NCBI GenBank assembly: GCA_903642265.1 | Contig: CAHJWN010000015.1 | Coordinates: 1 to 63,945, forward strand | Direction of reading: 5' to 3' | DNA from: Acidobacteriaceae bacterium | GTDB lineage: Bacteria > Acidobacteriota > Terriglobia > Terriglobales > Acidobacteriaceae | DNA length: 63,945 nucleotides | Part shown: in pieces, positions 1-10,447 of the stretch | How the letters are laid out: each line of letters opens with the position of its first letter | How positions within the stretch are numbered: position 1 is the stretch's first letter | Position numbers and translations under genes: made by a program | The notes under the pieces: generated by a model | The model's input: only the letters and a program-made list of their open reading frames with translations | What the model was told of the DNA's origin: nothing | The model's database searches: none

Positions 1-73
1 TGCCGTGGTCGATGTGACCCACCGTGCCAATGTTTACGTGTGGCTTAGACCGGTCAAACTTTTCCTTACCCAT
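1..73 (-). CDS. tuf: elongation factor Tu, N-terminal fragment (cut by window edge)
   Basis: The reverse strand from an ATG at 73 reads [20 protein letters not shown] and runs into IDHG at the edge, the invariant EF-Tu N-terminus leading into the G1 loop. Only 24 codons lie in the window. EF-Tu is the GTPase that delivers aminoacyl-tRNA to the ribosome. It sits 81 nt downstream of fusA, the usual last position of a bacterial str operon, so co-transcription with rpsL-rpsG-fusA is likely. Confidence 0.93.
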   Translation of the reverse strand, partial: MGKEKFDRSKPHVNIGTVGHIDHG

Positions 74-154
74 GACTCTCTCCGTATTGCGTTTGATAAA
101 TCAAGCTACAAATTCTTTTCTCAGAAATGGTCGACTCAGTTCAAACAACTCAGC

Positions 155-2254
155 CTATTTTTCAACTGCTTCCTTGCCTTGAACCTTGGCAATGATCTCT
201 TCCGAGACTGACCGAGGCGCTTCTTCATACTGCTTGAACTGCATTGAGTAATTTGCACGGCCCTGGGTCGCACCTCGCATATGCGTCGCGTACCCGAACA
301 TGGTCGACAGCGGCACACTTGCACGGATCGCTTGTGTGTTGCCTACCATCTCCATGCCTTCGATGCGTCCACGGCGAGAGTTCAGGTCGCCGATGATCGT
401 TCCCATGTAGTCCTCGGGGACAGTCACTTCAACCGACATGATCGGCTCAAGTAGAACTGGCTTGGCTTTCCGTGCAGCTTCCTTGAAGGCCATCGATCCG
501 GCGATCTTGAATGCCATTTCATTCGAGTCGACATCGTGATAGCTTCCGTCGTATAAGGAGACCTTGATGTCGACCATCTCGTAGCCGGCCAGAATGCCGC
601 GAAGCATGGCATCCTGGATACCCTGGTCTATCGGCTTTACGTATTCCTTAGGGATTGCGCCGCCCTTGGTGTCGTTTGTAAATTCATATCCCTTGCCGGG
701 CTCATTCGGCGAGACGCGAATCTTGCAGTGGCCGTAGTTACCCGAGCCACCCGTCTGGCGAATGTACTTGCCTTCTGCATCGGCATTCGAACGGATGGTC
801 TCACGATAGTTGACTTGCGGCTTGCCGACGTTCGCCTCGACCTTGTACTCACGCATCATGCGATCAACGATAATTTCGAGGTGCAGTTCACCCATCCCGG
901 CAATGATGGTCTGGCCTGAGTCGATGTCGGTACGAACGTTGAAGGTGGGATCTTCCTGCGCCAGCTTGGCGAGGGCCATGCCCATCTTCTCCTGGTCAGC
1001 CTTGGTCTTTGGCTCAACTGCAACTTCGATGACCGGCTTTGGAAAGTCGATTGATTCGAGAACTACCGGAGCCTTGTCTGTGCAGATCGTATCGCCGGTG
1101 ATCAGGTTCTTCAGGCCGACAGCGGCGCAGATATCGCCGGCAAGAATCTCGGTAATCTCTTCACGCTTGTTCGCATGCATCTTGAGCAAGCGGCCAATGC
1201 GCTCCGTCTTGCCGGTGCGCGGATTGAGTACAGAATCGCCGGTCTTCAGCTGGCCAGAGTAAACGCGGATAAAGATCAGCTGGCCGACAAATGGGTCAGT
1301 CATGATCTTAAAGCCGAGAGCAGAGAACGGCTCAGCGTCGTCGGCCTTGCGGACGATCTTTTCTTCTGGATTGTCGATGCTCGAACCGATCATCGGGGGA
1401 ATATCGAGCGGACTGGGCAGGTAGTCGACTACGGCGTCAAGCAGCGTCTGAACGCCCTTGTTCTTGAACGACGAACCACAGAGCACCGGGAAAATATTCA
1501 TCGCGATCGTGGCTTTGCGGATACCAGCCTTGAGCTCATCGAGGGTCGGCTCCTCGCCGTCCAGATACTTGTTCATGATGAGATCGTCGGAGTCGGCAAC
1601 TGCTTCAATCAGCACGTTGCGCGCAATCTTTGCCGTCTCAAGCAGTGCTGCGGGAATCTCTTCTATCGAATACTCCGCGCCCATGGTTTCGTCGTGCCAA
1701 AGAATCGCCTTCATCGTGACCAGGTCGATCACGCCAAGAAACTTGGCCTCTGCACCGATCTGAATGTTGATCGGAATCGCACGGGCGCCAAGGCGATCGA
1801 CGATCGTCGAGGTTGCGTAAACTGCGTCCGCGCCGGCCTTATCCATTTTATTGATAAAGCAGATACGGGGAACTTTGTACTTGTCAGCCTGCCGCCAGAC
1901 CGTCTCGGACTGCGGCTGCACGCCTGCGACCGCGTCAAAACATGCGACTGCGCCGTCAAGAACACGGAGCGAGCGCTCTACTTCAGCGGTAAAGTCCACG
2001 TGGCCGGGCGTATCGATGATGTTGATGAGGATGTTCTTCCAGGTGCAGGTCGTCGCAGCGGAGGTGATGGTGATGCCACGCTCCTGCTCCTGCTCCATCC
2101 AGTCCATGGTCGCAGTGCCTTCATGCACCTCTCCAATACGGTGCGTTATGCCCGTATAGAAGAGGATGCGCTCGGTCGTCGTCGTCTTGCCAGCGTCGAT
2201 GTGCGCCATGATCCCGATATTCCGGCAACGATTTAGAGGTGTAGTGCGTGCCAC
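155..2254 (-). CDS. fusA: elongation factor G
   Basis: This is the 699-aa translocation GTPase, the normal length for bacterial EF-G. The G1 P-loop AHIDAGKT is at residues 17-24, the switch II motif DTPGHVDF at 81-88 and the G4 motif NKMD at 135-138. The domain II to V sequence follows without breaks and ends in the typical [10 protein letters not shown] region. The start codon is GTG. It lies 105 nt downstream of rpsG and is followed by tuf, the str operon order. EF-G moves tRNAs and mRNA through the ribosome after peptide transfer and also acts in ribosome recycling with RRF. Confidence 0.97.
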   Translation of the reverse strand: MARTTPLNRCRNIGIMAHIDAGKTTTTERILFYTGITHRIGEVHEGTATMDWMEQEQERGITITSAATTCTWKNILINIIDTPGHVDFTAEVERSLRVLDGAVACFDAVAGVQPQSETVWRQADKYKVPRICFINKMDKAGADAVYATSTIVDRLGARAIPINIQIGAEAKFLGVIDLVTMKAILWHDETMGAEYSIEEIPAALLETAKIARNVLIEAVADSDDLIMNKYLDGEEPTLDELKAGIRKATIAMNIFPVLCGSSFKNKGVQTLLDAVVDYLPSPLDIPPMIGSSIDNPEEKIVRKADDAEPFSALGFKIMTDPFVGQLIFIRVYSGQLKTGDSVLNPRTGKTERIGRLLKMHANKREEITEILAGDICAAVGLKNLITGDTICTDKAPVVLESIDFPKPVIEVAVEPKTKADQEKMGMALAKLAQEDPTFNVRTDIDSGQTIIAGMGELHLEIIVDRMMREYKVEANVGKPQVNYRETIRSNADAEGKYIRQTGGSGNYGHCKIRVSPNEPGKGYEFTNDTKGGAIPKEYVKPIDQGIQDAMLRGILAGYEMVDIKVSLYDGSYHDVDSNEMAFKIAGSMAFKEAARKAKPVLLEPIMSVEVTVPEDYMGTIIGDLNSRRGRIEGMEMVGNTQAIRASVPLSTMFGYATHMRGATQGRANYSMQFKQYEEAPRSVSEEIIAKVQGKEAVEK

Positions 2255-2359
2255 GGTTGTTCTCTTATCTGCAAGCCGAAGCCTGCGGTAGTTCTGCGTC
2301 TTGAACTCTGAGGATTTAGCGAGCTGTGCTTCTCTGCTTGCTAACCATTCTTCCGAAAC

Positions 2360-2830
2360 CTACCAGCGATAGTGCGCGAACGCCTTATTTGCCTCAGCCA
2401 TCCGGTGAACGTCTTCCTTCTTCTTCATCGCGGCGCCACGGCCATTAGCTGCGTCGAGCAGTTCTGCGGTCAACTTGTCGACCATGCCCTTTTCGCCACG
2501 AGCGCGGCCATAGGTAACAAGCCAACGAATTGCGAGGGAAGTACGACGCTCTGGCAAAACTTCGATGGGGACCTGGTAGTTAGCTCCACCAACGCGGCGT
2601 GATTTTACTTCCAGAAGCGGCTTGCAGTTTTCAATGGCCTTCTTGAACAGTTTCAGGGCCTCATCGCCACCCTTCTGCTCGAGGTTAGTCATGGCAGTGT
2701 AGAAGATACCCTGTGCCGTCGACTTCTTGCCGCCCCACATCATGCTGTTCACAAACTTGGTCACCAGGGTTGACTGATAGACCGGATCCGGTGAAACTTC
2801 ACGCTTGGCGATGTAACCTTTTCTTGGCAT
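2360..2830 (-). CDS. rpsG: 30S ribosomal protein S7
   Basis: The 156-aa protein has the S7 N-terminus [16 protein letters not shown] and the conserved core [11 protein letters not shown] and [13 protein letters not shown]. Its length matches bacterial S7. S7 nucleates assembly of the 30S head by binding the 3' major domain of 16S rRNA, and in enterobacteria it is the translational repressor of the str operon. It lies 76 nt downstream of rpsL. A purine-rich tract (GAAGAGAAGAG) precedes the ATG. Whether S7 autoregulation operates here cannot be seen from sequence. Confidence 0.97.
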   Translation of the reverse strand: MPRKGYIAKREVSPDPVYQSTLVTKFVNSMMWGGKKSTAQGIFYTAMTNLEQKGGDEALKLFKKAIENCKPLLEVKSRRVGGANYQVPIEVLPERRTSLAIRWLVTYGRARGEKGMVDKLTAELLDAANGRGAAMKKKEDVHRMAEANKAFAHYRW

Positions 2831-2906
2831 TGCTCTTCTCTTCTTCCTTCAGGGCCGTTGACTTCTCAAGACCTGAACCTGTTTACATTTCACTAACTGC
2901 TAAAAA

Positions 2907-3293
2907 CTACTTACCGGCTGCAGCCTTCGGGCGCTTGGCGCCATACTTCGAGCGGCTCTGCTTGCGATTTGCTACGCCAACTGAGTCGAGGGTCCCGCGT
3001 ACAACGTGGTAGCGAACACCTGGAAGATCCTTCACACGGCCGCCACGGATAAGCACAATCGAGTGCTCCTGCAGGTTGTGGCCAATACCTGGGATGTATG
3101 TCGTAACTTCGATGCCGTTTGTGAGACGTACACGGGCAACCTTACGAAGCGCCGAGTTGGGCTTCTTCGGGGTCTGGGTGTAGACGCGGGTGCAGACGCC
3201 GCGTCGCTGGGGTGAACCCTGAAGCGCGGGGCTGGCGGTCTTGTAACGTGTCGGCGTGCGGCCCTGCTTGACAAGCTGATGGAACGTAGGCAC
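2907..3293 (-). CDS. rpsL: 30S ribosomal protein S12
   Basis: The 128-aa protein carries the S12 signature [11 protein letters not shown] at 41-51 and [13 protein letters not shown] at 84-96. S12 sits at the decoding centre and controls accuracy. The lysines that mutate in streptomycin resistance (the PKKP lysines at 43-44 and Lys88) are the wild-type residues. The start codon is GTG, preceded by AAGGAG at a normal distance. It is the first gene of the str operon here, with a 577-nt gap upstream. Confidence 0.97.
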   Translation of the reverse strand: MPTFHQLVKQGRTPTRYKTASPALQGSPQRRGVCTRVYTQTPKKPNSALRKVARVRLTNGIEVTTYIPGIGHNLQEHSIVLIRGGRVKDLPGVRYHVVRGTLDSVGVANRKQSRSKYGAKRPKAAAGK

Positions 3294-3870
3294 TGATGCT
3301 CCTTCGAAACACTGTGAATCAAACTCGTTTTCAAACGCGCAGGAGGGCGAGGGCTCCGGTTCTTTATCGCAAACATGCGAACAAGTGAGAACGCTGATGC
3401 GTCTCTTACGAAGATCTTCCCTGCTTCACGCCTGTACATCGGTACAACAAACCAGACGAAAACAGTCGACGGTGGCCGAGCGCATTCCAGAGCTTTTCAG
3501 CTGTTCGGAATAGCCAACTCCGTTTCGCTGTCCCGGCCCGTATAGCCCATCCTGGGTGGAGGGTGTCACAGGCACGATTGCGATAGGCCTGAACCAAGTA
3601 CCGGCCCTAATCTGGCCAGCTTGTCCAGGTGAATCTCTTGTATCCAGTGTAAAGGAAGTGCTGATTGCAGGCGAATTGCCATGCAGATCAAGATTCACTT
3701 TAGGCTAACCTTCAGCCCACCACGCTGCGGGAACACCCGACGGCGCGCTCCGGATACTCGCGGAACCTTCTAACAATACCAAGTACCTGCGGTGGAGTCA
3801 ATTCCTTAGGGACTTATTTCCTCCTCGGCTTTGGCTGGACCGGTCTGGTTGACATGCTAGCCTGAATTTC
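3294..3870. other. 577-nt divergent intergenic region between rpsL and the S9 peptidase
   Basis: No gene is supported here; the longest open frames show no protein-family signal. It must hold the promoter of the str operon (minus strand) and that of the S9 peptidase (plus strand). I could not pick a convincing -35/-10 pair for either. The peptidase ATG at 3871 has no clear Shine-Dalgarno sequence. Confidence 0.5.
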
Positions 3871-5979
3871 ATGTCACTAGCCTTCCTGCGACTTGCCCGC
3901 ACTGCCGTCCGACTGCCTGCACTTGCGCTCCTGGCAGCGTCTCAGCTACCTGCCCAGAGCGGCACTCCTGCCGCGATGACCCCGTTGGCGAAACATGATC
4001 CTCGCGTCGAAAAGATTACCGAGGCTATGCATGCGTCCAAGTCGCCCACCTGGGTTGCTCTCTCGCCGGATGGCGCGATAGTCGCCTGGACGCTTCGCCG
4101 GACCGAGGGCAGCCAGATTCATCTGACCGATGTGGCAGACCCCAAAAAAGACGTAATCCTGAGGGTCGGCTCGCGGGAAGACTGCGCCAGTTCGGCACCG
4201 GTCTGGTCGCCCGATGGTTCTGCTCTCGCGTTTACTTCTACGTGCACACCAAAGTCAGAGAAGGGAGAGCAGGAGCAGATATTTCTCTGGACTAAACGCT
4301 CGGGCGCGACGAAGCAGCTCACTCACCTTACGGGAAACATAGACTCTCTGGCGTGGTCGCCCAATGGCAAGTCGATCGGTTTCCTGTTCGTTGAGGACGC
4401 CACGCGTTCAGCGGGAGCCCTGGCCGCGATGAAGCCCTGGTCGGGGGTGATCGGTGAAGATGGTGTGGAGATCCAGCGCGGCTACGGCATCAACATCAAC
4501 GATGGCAGAGGCAACTTCCTAACCCCCAAAGACCTTCACGTGTATGAGTTCGACTGGGCTCCGAACTCCCAGGAGATCGCCTTTGTGGCAGCCACTCCGC
4601 CCGGTGAGAACAACTGGTGGGTAGCGAAACTTTATACCCGGACTCTCGGTAGCCTCCTGCTTTGTCCTTCGCCTACTTCGGATTGCAACTATAACGGTTC
4701 ACCAACCGGCATTCCTCGCGTCATCCTCGACCCAACTACTGTCTCCGGTCCGCTGCACGGTCTCCAGATCGCCGTCCCGCGCTTCTCGCCCGATGGCTCG
4801 CAGATCGCCTTCATTGGCGGCATCATGTCCGACCAGGGATCGACTGGTGGAGACATTTACACCGTACCGACCAAAGGGGGCGTGCCGACTGACGTTACTC
4901 CAAACCGTGAAGCGTCTCCTGCATGGTTCTCATGGGTAAGCTCGGACACTTTGGGAGTGGCTGAGATTGCGAAAGGCAAGTCACATCTGTTCGCGTACGA
5001 CATACCTTCACAGAAGGAGTCATCGCAGTACAACGTCACCCTGCCAGAGACGATCCGTGCCGGCGGTCTCGAGATGCGAATCTCCCTGTCTGCGGACTCA
5101 CAATCATTGGCTTTCATCCGTTCCTCGTTCGACACGCCGCCTGAGGTCTTTGCAGGCCCACTTAGTTCCATGAAGCAGATCACACACCTGAATGACGGCA
5201 TCAAGCCTGTCTGGGGCAAATCCGCATCGGTTGAGTGGGAAAATGAAGGCTTCCACGTCCAGGGCTGGCTCCTCTATCCAGCCAACTATGACCCATCGAA
5301 GAAGTACCCGCTCATCGTCGAAGTTCACGGCGGCCCGTCCGCTGCGATCGGCTCAAGCTGGGGCGCAGGCGGGGCTCTTTTTTCAGCGATGAACTACTTT
5401 GTGTTCTCGCCGAACCCTCGCGGAAGCTATGGCCAGGGGGAGCGTTTCACCCAGGCAAACGTGAAGGACTTCGGCTATGGCGACCTTCGCGACGTGCTGA
5501 AGGGAATGGATAAATTGGAAGCTACGCTCCCGATTGACACGAACCGCGAAGGCCTGACTGGCTGGAGCTACGGTGGCTTTATGACCATGTTCGGCGTCAC
5601 GCAGACGACACGCTTCAAGGCTGCGGTTGCGGGTGCGGGCATTAGCGACTGGAAGAGCTATTACGGTGAAAACTCCATCGACCAGTGGATGCTGCCGTTC
5701 TTTGGCAAGACAGTCTACGATGACCCTGCCGTGTACGCGAAGAGTTCCGCGATCGAGTACATCAACAAGGTGAAGACGCCGACGCTGGTGATTGTCGGCG
5801 ACCGTGATGGCGAGTGCCCTGCTCCTCAGAGCTTTGAATTCTGGCATGCGTTGCGCGCTGAAGGGGTGAAGACACAGCTTGTGGTGTATCCGAACGAGGG
5901 ACACCACTTTGTCGATCCGGCCCACGTTCGCGATCGTGATGAGCGCATGGTGAACTGGTTTGCGACGGAGATGCCGTAA
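3871..5979 (+). CDS. secreted S9-family peptidase (prolyl oligopeptidase / acylaminoacyl peptidase type)
   Basis: The 702-aa protein starts with a signal peptide (RLARTAVRLPALALLAASQL, then PAQS). A PD40/TolB-like beta-propeller follows (about residues 50-430, with repeated WSPDG and FSPDG blades), then a C-terminal alpha/beta-hydrolase. The catalytic triad is visible: Ser566 in GWSYGGF, Asp646 in GDRDGECP and His678 in NEGHHF. Family members cleave short peptides, with the propeller restricting access. It is monocistronic and convergent with smc. The start is chosen because the signal peptide begins there, although no good ribosome binding site is visible. The exact substrate class within S9 cannot be assigned. 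Confidence 0.9.
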   Translation: MSLAFLRLARTAVRLPALALLAASQLPAQSGTPAAMTPLAKHDPRVEKITEAMHASKSPTWVALSPDGAIVAWTLRRTEGSQIHLTDVADPKKDVILRVGSREDCASSAPVWSPDGSALAFTSTCTPKSEKGEQEQIFLWTKRSGATKQLTHLTGNIDSLAWSPNGKSIGFLFVEDATRSAGALAAMKPWSGVIGEDGVEIQRGYGININDGRGNFLTPKDLHVYEFDWAPNSQEIAFVAATPPGENNWWVAKLYTRTLGSLLLCPSPTSDCNYNGSPTGIPRVILDPTTVSGPLHGLQIAVPRFSPDGSQIAFIGGIMSDQGSTGGDIYTVPTKGGVPTDVTPNREASPAWFSWVSSDTLGVAEIAKGKSHLFAYDIPSQKESSQYNVTLPETIRAGGLEMRISLSADSQSLAFIRSSFDTPPEVFAGPLSSMKQITHLNDGIKPVWGKSASVEWENEGFHVQGWLLYPANYDPSKKYPLIVEVHGGPSAAIGSSWGAGGALFSAMNYFVFSPNPRGSYGQGERFTQANVKDFGYGDLRDVLKGMDKLEATLPIDTNREGLTGWSYGGFMTMFGVTQTTRFKAAVAGAGISDWKSYYGENSIDQWMLPFFGKTVYDDPAVYAKSSAIEYINKVKTPTLVIVGDRDGECPAPQSFEFWHALRAEGVKTQLVVYPNEGHHFVDPAHVRDRDERMVNWFATEMP

Positions 5980-6069
5980 AGGCAGAGACCAGTAGGGACG
6001 TAGCCAGGGCTTTGAGACCACATGCCAAAGATCAGGTGCTGCGCAGGCTGTACAGGAGCTACTCCAGCT

Positions 6070-9000
6070 TTAGGCCACAGCGCGGCGGTCCTGCTCGTTG
6101 CGGTTGCCCTTGCCCAGCGCGACTGAGACGATCTTCGACACGCCAGGCTCCTGCATTGTGACACCGTAGATTACGTCTGCCTGTGACATTGTGCGCTTGC
6201 TATGAGTGATGACGACAAACTGGGTGGTTGCAGACATCTCTGCGATCAGCTTGGCAAAACGACCGACATTGGTTTCGTCGAGCGGTGCATCAACTTCGTC
6301 CAGCACGCAAAATGGTGCGGGCTGGAACTGGAAGATGCCGACCAGCAACGACAAAGCAGTAAGCGCCTTCTCCCCACCGGAGAGCAGCAGGATATTTTGC
6401 AGCTTCTTGCCCGGAGGGGAGGCGACGATGTCGATCCCCGACTCGTTCGCGTTCTCGACATCCGTCAGCTTCATGAACGCCTGGCCGCCACCGAAGAGCT
6501 TTGTGAATGTGATCGAAAAGTTATCGTTGATGACCTTGAACGCCTCTTCGAACTTGACGCGCGAGACGTCATCGATCTCCTTGATGGAAGCCTGCGTGTT
6601 CTCGATGGAGTCCATAAGGTCTTTACGCTGAGTTTCCATGAAGCTATGACGGTCCGCAGTCTCGTTGTACTCATCGAGCGCCATCATGTTCACCGGGCCC
6701 ATGGCTTCGAGCCGCTGCTTCAACGCTCTCGAGTCTTCTTCCTGCAACGTAAGAGCCTCGCCATCAATCCTCTCGATGGCCGAGTCAGCGCGAAGCAAGC
6801 CTGCCTCGACACCAAGATCGTTAAGGCACGTTGCTTCGATGTGTTCAATGTCCGAGGCAAGCTTTGCCGCGCGTGCGGTAAGGCCTGCTCGCTGCTCGCG
6901 AAGAGCTTCTGTCTCATGCCGCAGCGTGCGCAGGCGCTGATCGAGTTCAGTCATCCGTGTGCGGAGCTCTGCAGCCTCGGTACTGATGCGTGCACCGTTG
7001 GCTGCTGCAGTGGCCCGCGTCTCGCTCAACGATTCGTGCTGCTGGGCAAGGACCGCTGTCTCTTCTTCGCGACGCAGCTTCTCGGCTGCTGCCTGTGATA
7101 GTTGCTGATCGAGCTGCTGAATGCGAGCATTTTGCGTGTTGAAGAGCCGTGTCGTCTGTTCCAGATTTCCGGCAGCATTACGCCGGCGCTCTTCAAGACC
7201 AGCCAGCGCTGCTGATGCTTCGGCTGCTGCCTGCTGCAGCAACTCGCGCTGCATGCGAAGCTCGCCAAGCTGCTGCTGAAGGTCGGCGAGACCCGCCTCA
7301 AGGGTGGTGCGTTCGGCATCAAGCTTTTCGGCAGACTGCTGTAATCGTGCGATCAAGTCAGTCTTCTGTGTGCGCGCATCGCGGTTGCGCTCGCTCGTGA
7401 GCTGCCAGTCTTGCAGGCGGCGTTCGATCCGCTGTGCTTCGGAGTCCATCTGTCGCAGCGCGGCACCGGAGTTTGCGGCTTCACGCTCGGCATCGCGCCG
7501 TTCATGCGACTTGCCGTCGAGCGTTGCGGTCGAAGAAGCGATCTGACGCTGAAACTCTGCCGTCTTGATGTCGGTCGCTGCAAGCTCTGCGGCAGCGGCG
7601 TCTACCTTCTGCTGCACTTCGTTCAACTCGCGCTTAAGAGCAAGTGGGCCCTGTGCGCGGGTGCGGCCGCCAGTCACGGTCACGTTGTGGAACATCTCGC
7701 CATTCGGAGCAAGAAAGAACGCCTGTGGGTATGCAAGCGCCATGGTCCGTGCGCTCTCGGCATCGGGTGCGACGTAGCCATCGCGGAGACGCGGCAAAAT
7801 CACTTCGAGCGATCGCCCAAATCCATTGCGTACGCGGATGCAATCCTTTAGCGCCACAACCCCTTCACCGCCCGGCTGACTTTCCGCAGACATCCCTTCG
7901 GTGAAGCCGACAGGCTCATCGGTGTGGATGAGAAAGGTGGCGCGGCCTGCAACATCCTTCTGCAAGAGGCGAAGTCCCTCGCCAGCGGCATCCCAGCTCT
8001 TTACGACAACAAAGTTCAGCTCATCGCGGAGGAACTCATCGACGATGCTTTCGTACTTTCCATCGACTTCGAGAAAATCTGCGAGTGTGCCCATCGGTGC
8101 AAGCTCGCCCGCACCGGATGAAGGTTTGGCGCGGAAGAGGTTCTTGACGGTGTCGGTCGAGTAGCTGTGTTCACGAATCAATGATTCGAGCGAGTTGCGA
8201 CGGCCCATCAGTGTGGCCTGTTCTCCGCGGAGCTGATCGCCGCGCTTCTTCGATTGTGCCTCTGCGTTGCGACTGCCTTCGATCTCAAGCCGTAGTGCGG
8301 CTATCTCTATTTCGAGGCGCTGCAGACGCTCCGTCACGGATTCGAATGAGAGCTTTACCTGGCCGCGTTCAAGGCCCAACTGCGTCAGTTCCTGGCGTGC
8401 GACATCCGATTCAGACAGCAGTCTTTCGGCTTCGCGATCAAGGCCAGCCAAGGCTGCGGCAGCCTGTGCCTCTTCGTTGCGTGTCTGCGAGGCACGCTGC
8501 AGCAGCTGCATGCCGCTGCGGCGATTGTTCTCGACCTGCTGTTCGGCCTGGGCGAGGGCACGGATCGCGTTTTGAGCAGCCTGCTGCTGCGTCTGCGCCG
8601 TCTCTCGCGAACCCGTCGACTCGGCCGTCGCGGTCTCAAGGAAGCTGCGGTGCTGCTCCTGTTCTCCGGCAAGCTGTGCGAGTTGCAGGCGGGAGGTTTC
8701 CAGTTCCTCGCCGCCGTTGGCGAGCCGATTGGTGAGCTCTGCGATGCGGTCAGCGTTTGAGGCCGTTCGCGCAGTAATGCGTTCGAGCTCCACTGCAGAT
8801 TGATTTGCGATTGTGCCGGACTCACGAATCTGCGCATCGAGCGTGTACCCGTGGCGAACGCCTTCGGTGTGGTCGGCGTCCATGGCTTCGAGGTCGGTCG
8901 CGTGAGCATCAATGACAACGCCAAGACGCGCGATCTCGTTCGCGGCAGCACTGGCTTCTGTGTCGAGTTGCGCCATGCGGCTCGCCAGGGTGACACGAAG

Positions 9001-9942
9001 CTTGGTGCGGAGTTCATCGCGCAGTGCGCCATAGCGCTCGGCTTTCGCCGCCTGGCGCTTTAAGGTGCCCATCTGCTTGGTCACTTCTTCAAAGATGTCA
9101 TTGACGCGGGAGAGGTTCTGCCTGGCGGACTCGAGACGCAACTCGGCCAGGCGCTTCTTCGTCTTGAAACGCGTAATGCCTGCCGCCTCTTCGATGATGC
9201 CGCGCCGATCAAGCGGCTTTGAGCTGAGTAGCTGCCCAATACGTTCCTGGCCGATGATGGCGTAAGACTCGCCACCCAGGCCCGTACCCATGAAGATGTC
9301 CTGAATATCGCGTAAGCGGCAGATCTTTCCGTTCAGCAGGTACTCGGAGTCACCAGTGCGGAACAGTCGGCGCGTGATGGTCAGCTCGCCGGCACGCACG
9401 GGAGCACGGCCAAATTTGCGGCGGCGAATCTTCAGGACGACATTGTTCGGGTTTGCAGCGTTAGCGGTCTCGGCGTCAGCCTCGGCGGAGGCCTCTGCGG
9501 CCATGGCGATCGCTTCGCCTTCGAGGACCGTGCCGGGCTGCGCGTCCGCCACGGCTTCCTCGGTCTCAAGCGCTCGCTGCTGGCGGAAGGAGGTCTCATC
9601 CCAATCGGAGAGGTGCGCGGTGTCGATGGATACGACATCAGTTCCATCCTGCACGCTTGGACCGTCGTACACATCGGGATCGACGAGCGTAAGCGAAACC
9701 TCCGCCATGCCGGTCGGCTTGCGTTCGCGTGTACCAGCGAAGATGACGTCTTCCATCTTGATGCCACGAAGGCTCTTTGCTGACTGTTCACCGAGAACCC
9801 AGGTGATTGCGTCGGAGATGTTCGACTTGCCGCAGCCATTTGGTCCGACGATGGCGGCGATGCCTTCGCCCGAGAGTTGTACTTCGGTGCGATCGCAGAA
9901 TGACTTGAAGCCGAGTATCTGGACTTTCTTAAGCTTGAGCAT
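6070..9942 (-). CDS. smc: chromosome segregation protein SMC
   Basis: The protein is 1290 aa, about 100 longer than typical bacterial Smc (near 1190). The N-terminal head has Walker A GPNGCGKS at 33-40. The ABC signature LLSGGEKA and Walker B FCVLDEVDAPLDETN lie near residues 1180-1220. Between them run two long Ala/Glu/Gln/Arg-rich coiled coils separated by a hinge at roughly 610-750. A low-complexity acidic Ala/Glu-rich insertion of about 90 residues (about 90-183) interrupts the N-terminal head before the TRRLFRTGDSEYLLNGK segment. Smc with ScpA and ScpB compacts and resolves the chromosome. It is monocistronic here; scpA and scpB are not in the window. Confidence 0.96.
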   Translation of the reverse strand: MLKLKKVQILGFKSFCDRTEVQLSGEGIAAIVGPNGCGKSNISDAITWVLGEQSAKSLRGIKMEDVIFAGTRERKPTGMAEVSLTLVDPDVYDGPSVQDGTDVVSIDTAHLSDWDETSFRQQRALETEEAVADAQPGTVLEGEAIAMAAEASAEADAETANAANPNNVVLKIRRRKFGRAPVRAGELTITRRLFRTGDSEYLLNGKICRLRDIQDIFMGTGLGGESYAIIGQERIGQLLSSKPLDRRGIIEEAAGITRFKTKKRLAELRLESARQNLSRVNDIFEEVTKQMGTLKRQAAKAERYGALRDELRTKLRVTLASRMAQLDTEASAAANEIARLGVVIDAHATDLEAMDADHTEGVRHGYTLDAQIRESGTIANQSAVELERITARTASNADRIAELTNRLANGGEELETSRLQLAQLAGEQEQHRSFLETATAESTGSRETAQTQQQAAQNAIRALAQAEQQVENNRRSGMQLLQRASQTRNEEAQAAAALAGLDREAERLLSESDVARQELTQLGLERGQVKLSFESVTERLQRLEIEIAALRLEIEGSRNAEAQSKKRGDQLRGEQATLMGRRNSLESLIREHSYSTDTVKNLFRAKPSSGAGELAPMGTLADFLEVDGKYESIVDEFLRDELNFVVVKSWDAAGEGLRLLQKDVAGRATFLIHTDEPVGFTEGMSAESQPGGEGVVALKDCIRVRNGFGRSLEVILPRLRDGYVAPDAESARTMALAYPQAFFLAPNGEMFHNVTVTGGRTRAQGPLALKRELNEVQQKVDAAAAELAATDIKTAEFQRQIASSTATLDGKSHERRDAEREAANSGAALRQMDSEAQRIERRLQDWQLTSERNRDARTQKTDLIARLQQSAEKLDAERTTLEAGLADLQQQLGELRMQRELLQQAAAEASAALAGLEERRRNAAGNLEQTTRLFNTQNARIQQLDQQLSQAAAEKLRREEETAVLAQQHESLSETRATAAANGARISTEAAELRTRMTELDQRLRTLRHETEALREQRAGLTARAAKLASDIEHIEATCLNDLGVEAGLLRADSAIERIDGEALTLQEEDSRALKQRLEAMGPVNMMALDEYNETADRHSFMETQRKDLMDSIENTQASIKEIDDVSRVKFEEAFKVINDNFSITFTKLFGGGQAFMKLTDVENANESGIDIVASPPGKKLQNILLLSGGEKALTALSLLVGIFQFQPAPFCVLDEVDAPLDETNVGRFAKLIAEMSATTQFVVITHSKRTMSQADVIYGVTMQEPGVSKIVSVALGKGNRNEQDRRAVA

Positions 9943-10447
9943 CGTGCCTCACTAACCAGGTTTGTGAACCGGGGTATGACCGGAGATAAGTGGAGCAGGC
10001 GCCGTGAGTAGCTGCAGCAACGCTCATCAATCGGAACCCTGACGCTTATCTTAGGCAGCAGCATGTCGCAAATCAACAATTGGTACCCCACCTATTGTGG
10101 ATAAGGCGGCCGCAACCCCACAAATGGGCATCAGTGTGCAATTCTAATCGCCTCACCTGGAAGGGACTCCGGGGTAAGAAGGCGCGAGGCGCAGATGTGC
10201 CGCGCGCGCTCGATGCAAGTGCTCAAAGTAAATCCGCCTGACACACAAAGATGTAGCATGATCAAGGATCCTAGAAGCGATGCGGGAACGGTGTATCGTT
10301 GAGCAAAAGCCACATACTTGCGTGACAGCATTCCGGTTTCTATAATCCGCATCACGTGGCTTAGCGAAGGAAGCCGGTGATCCAGGGCTCTCCATCTCTA
10401 AATTAGGTACCGTGTTCCATCAAGAACCAACAACCCAGGAGCTTTGA
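9943..10447. other. 505-nt divergent intergenic region upstream of smc and the TPR-like gene
   Basis: No coding frame in this region has a recognisable product. It carries the upstream region of smc on the minus strand and a good sigma70-like promoter for the plus-strand gene (listed separately). Confidence 0.5.
10318..10346 (+). promoter_or_regulatory. putative sigma70 promoter
   Basis: A perfect -10 hexamer TATAAT lies at 10341-10346. A partial -35 TTGCGT lies at 10318-10323, exactly 17 nt upstream. Transcription would begin near 10353, giving a leader of about 95 nt for the gene at 10448. This is prediction from consensus only. Confidence 0.5.

Noticed and set aside
1175..2236. Long plus-strand open frame opposite fusA
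   Set aside because: It is a shadow of the highly biased fusA codons, with no ribosome binding site or family match.
3426..3698. 90-aa minus-strand frame upstream of rpsL
   Set aside because: No ribosome binding site, no recognisable family, and it lies in the str operon control region.
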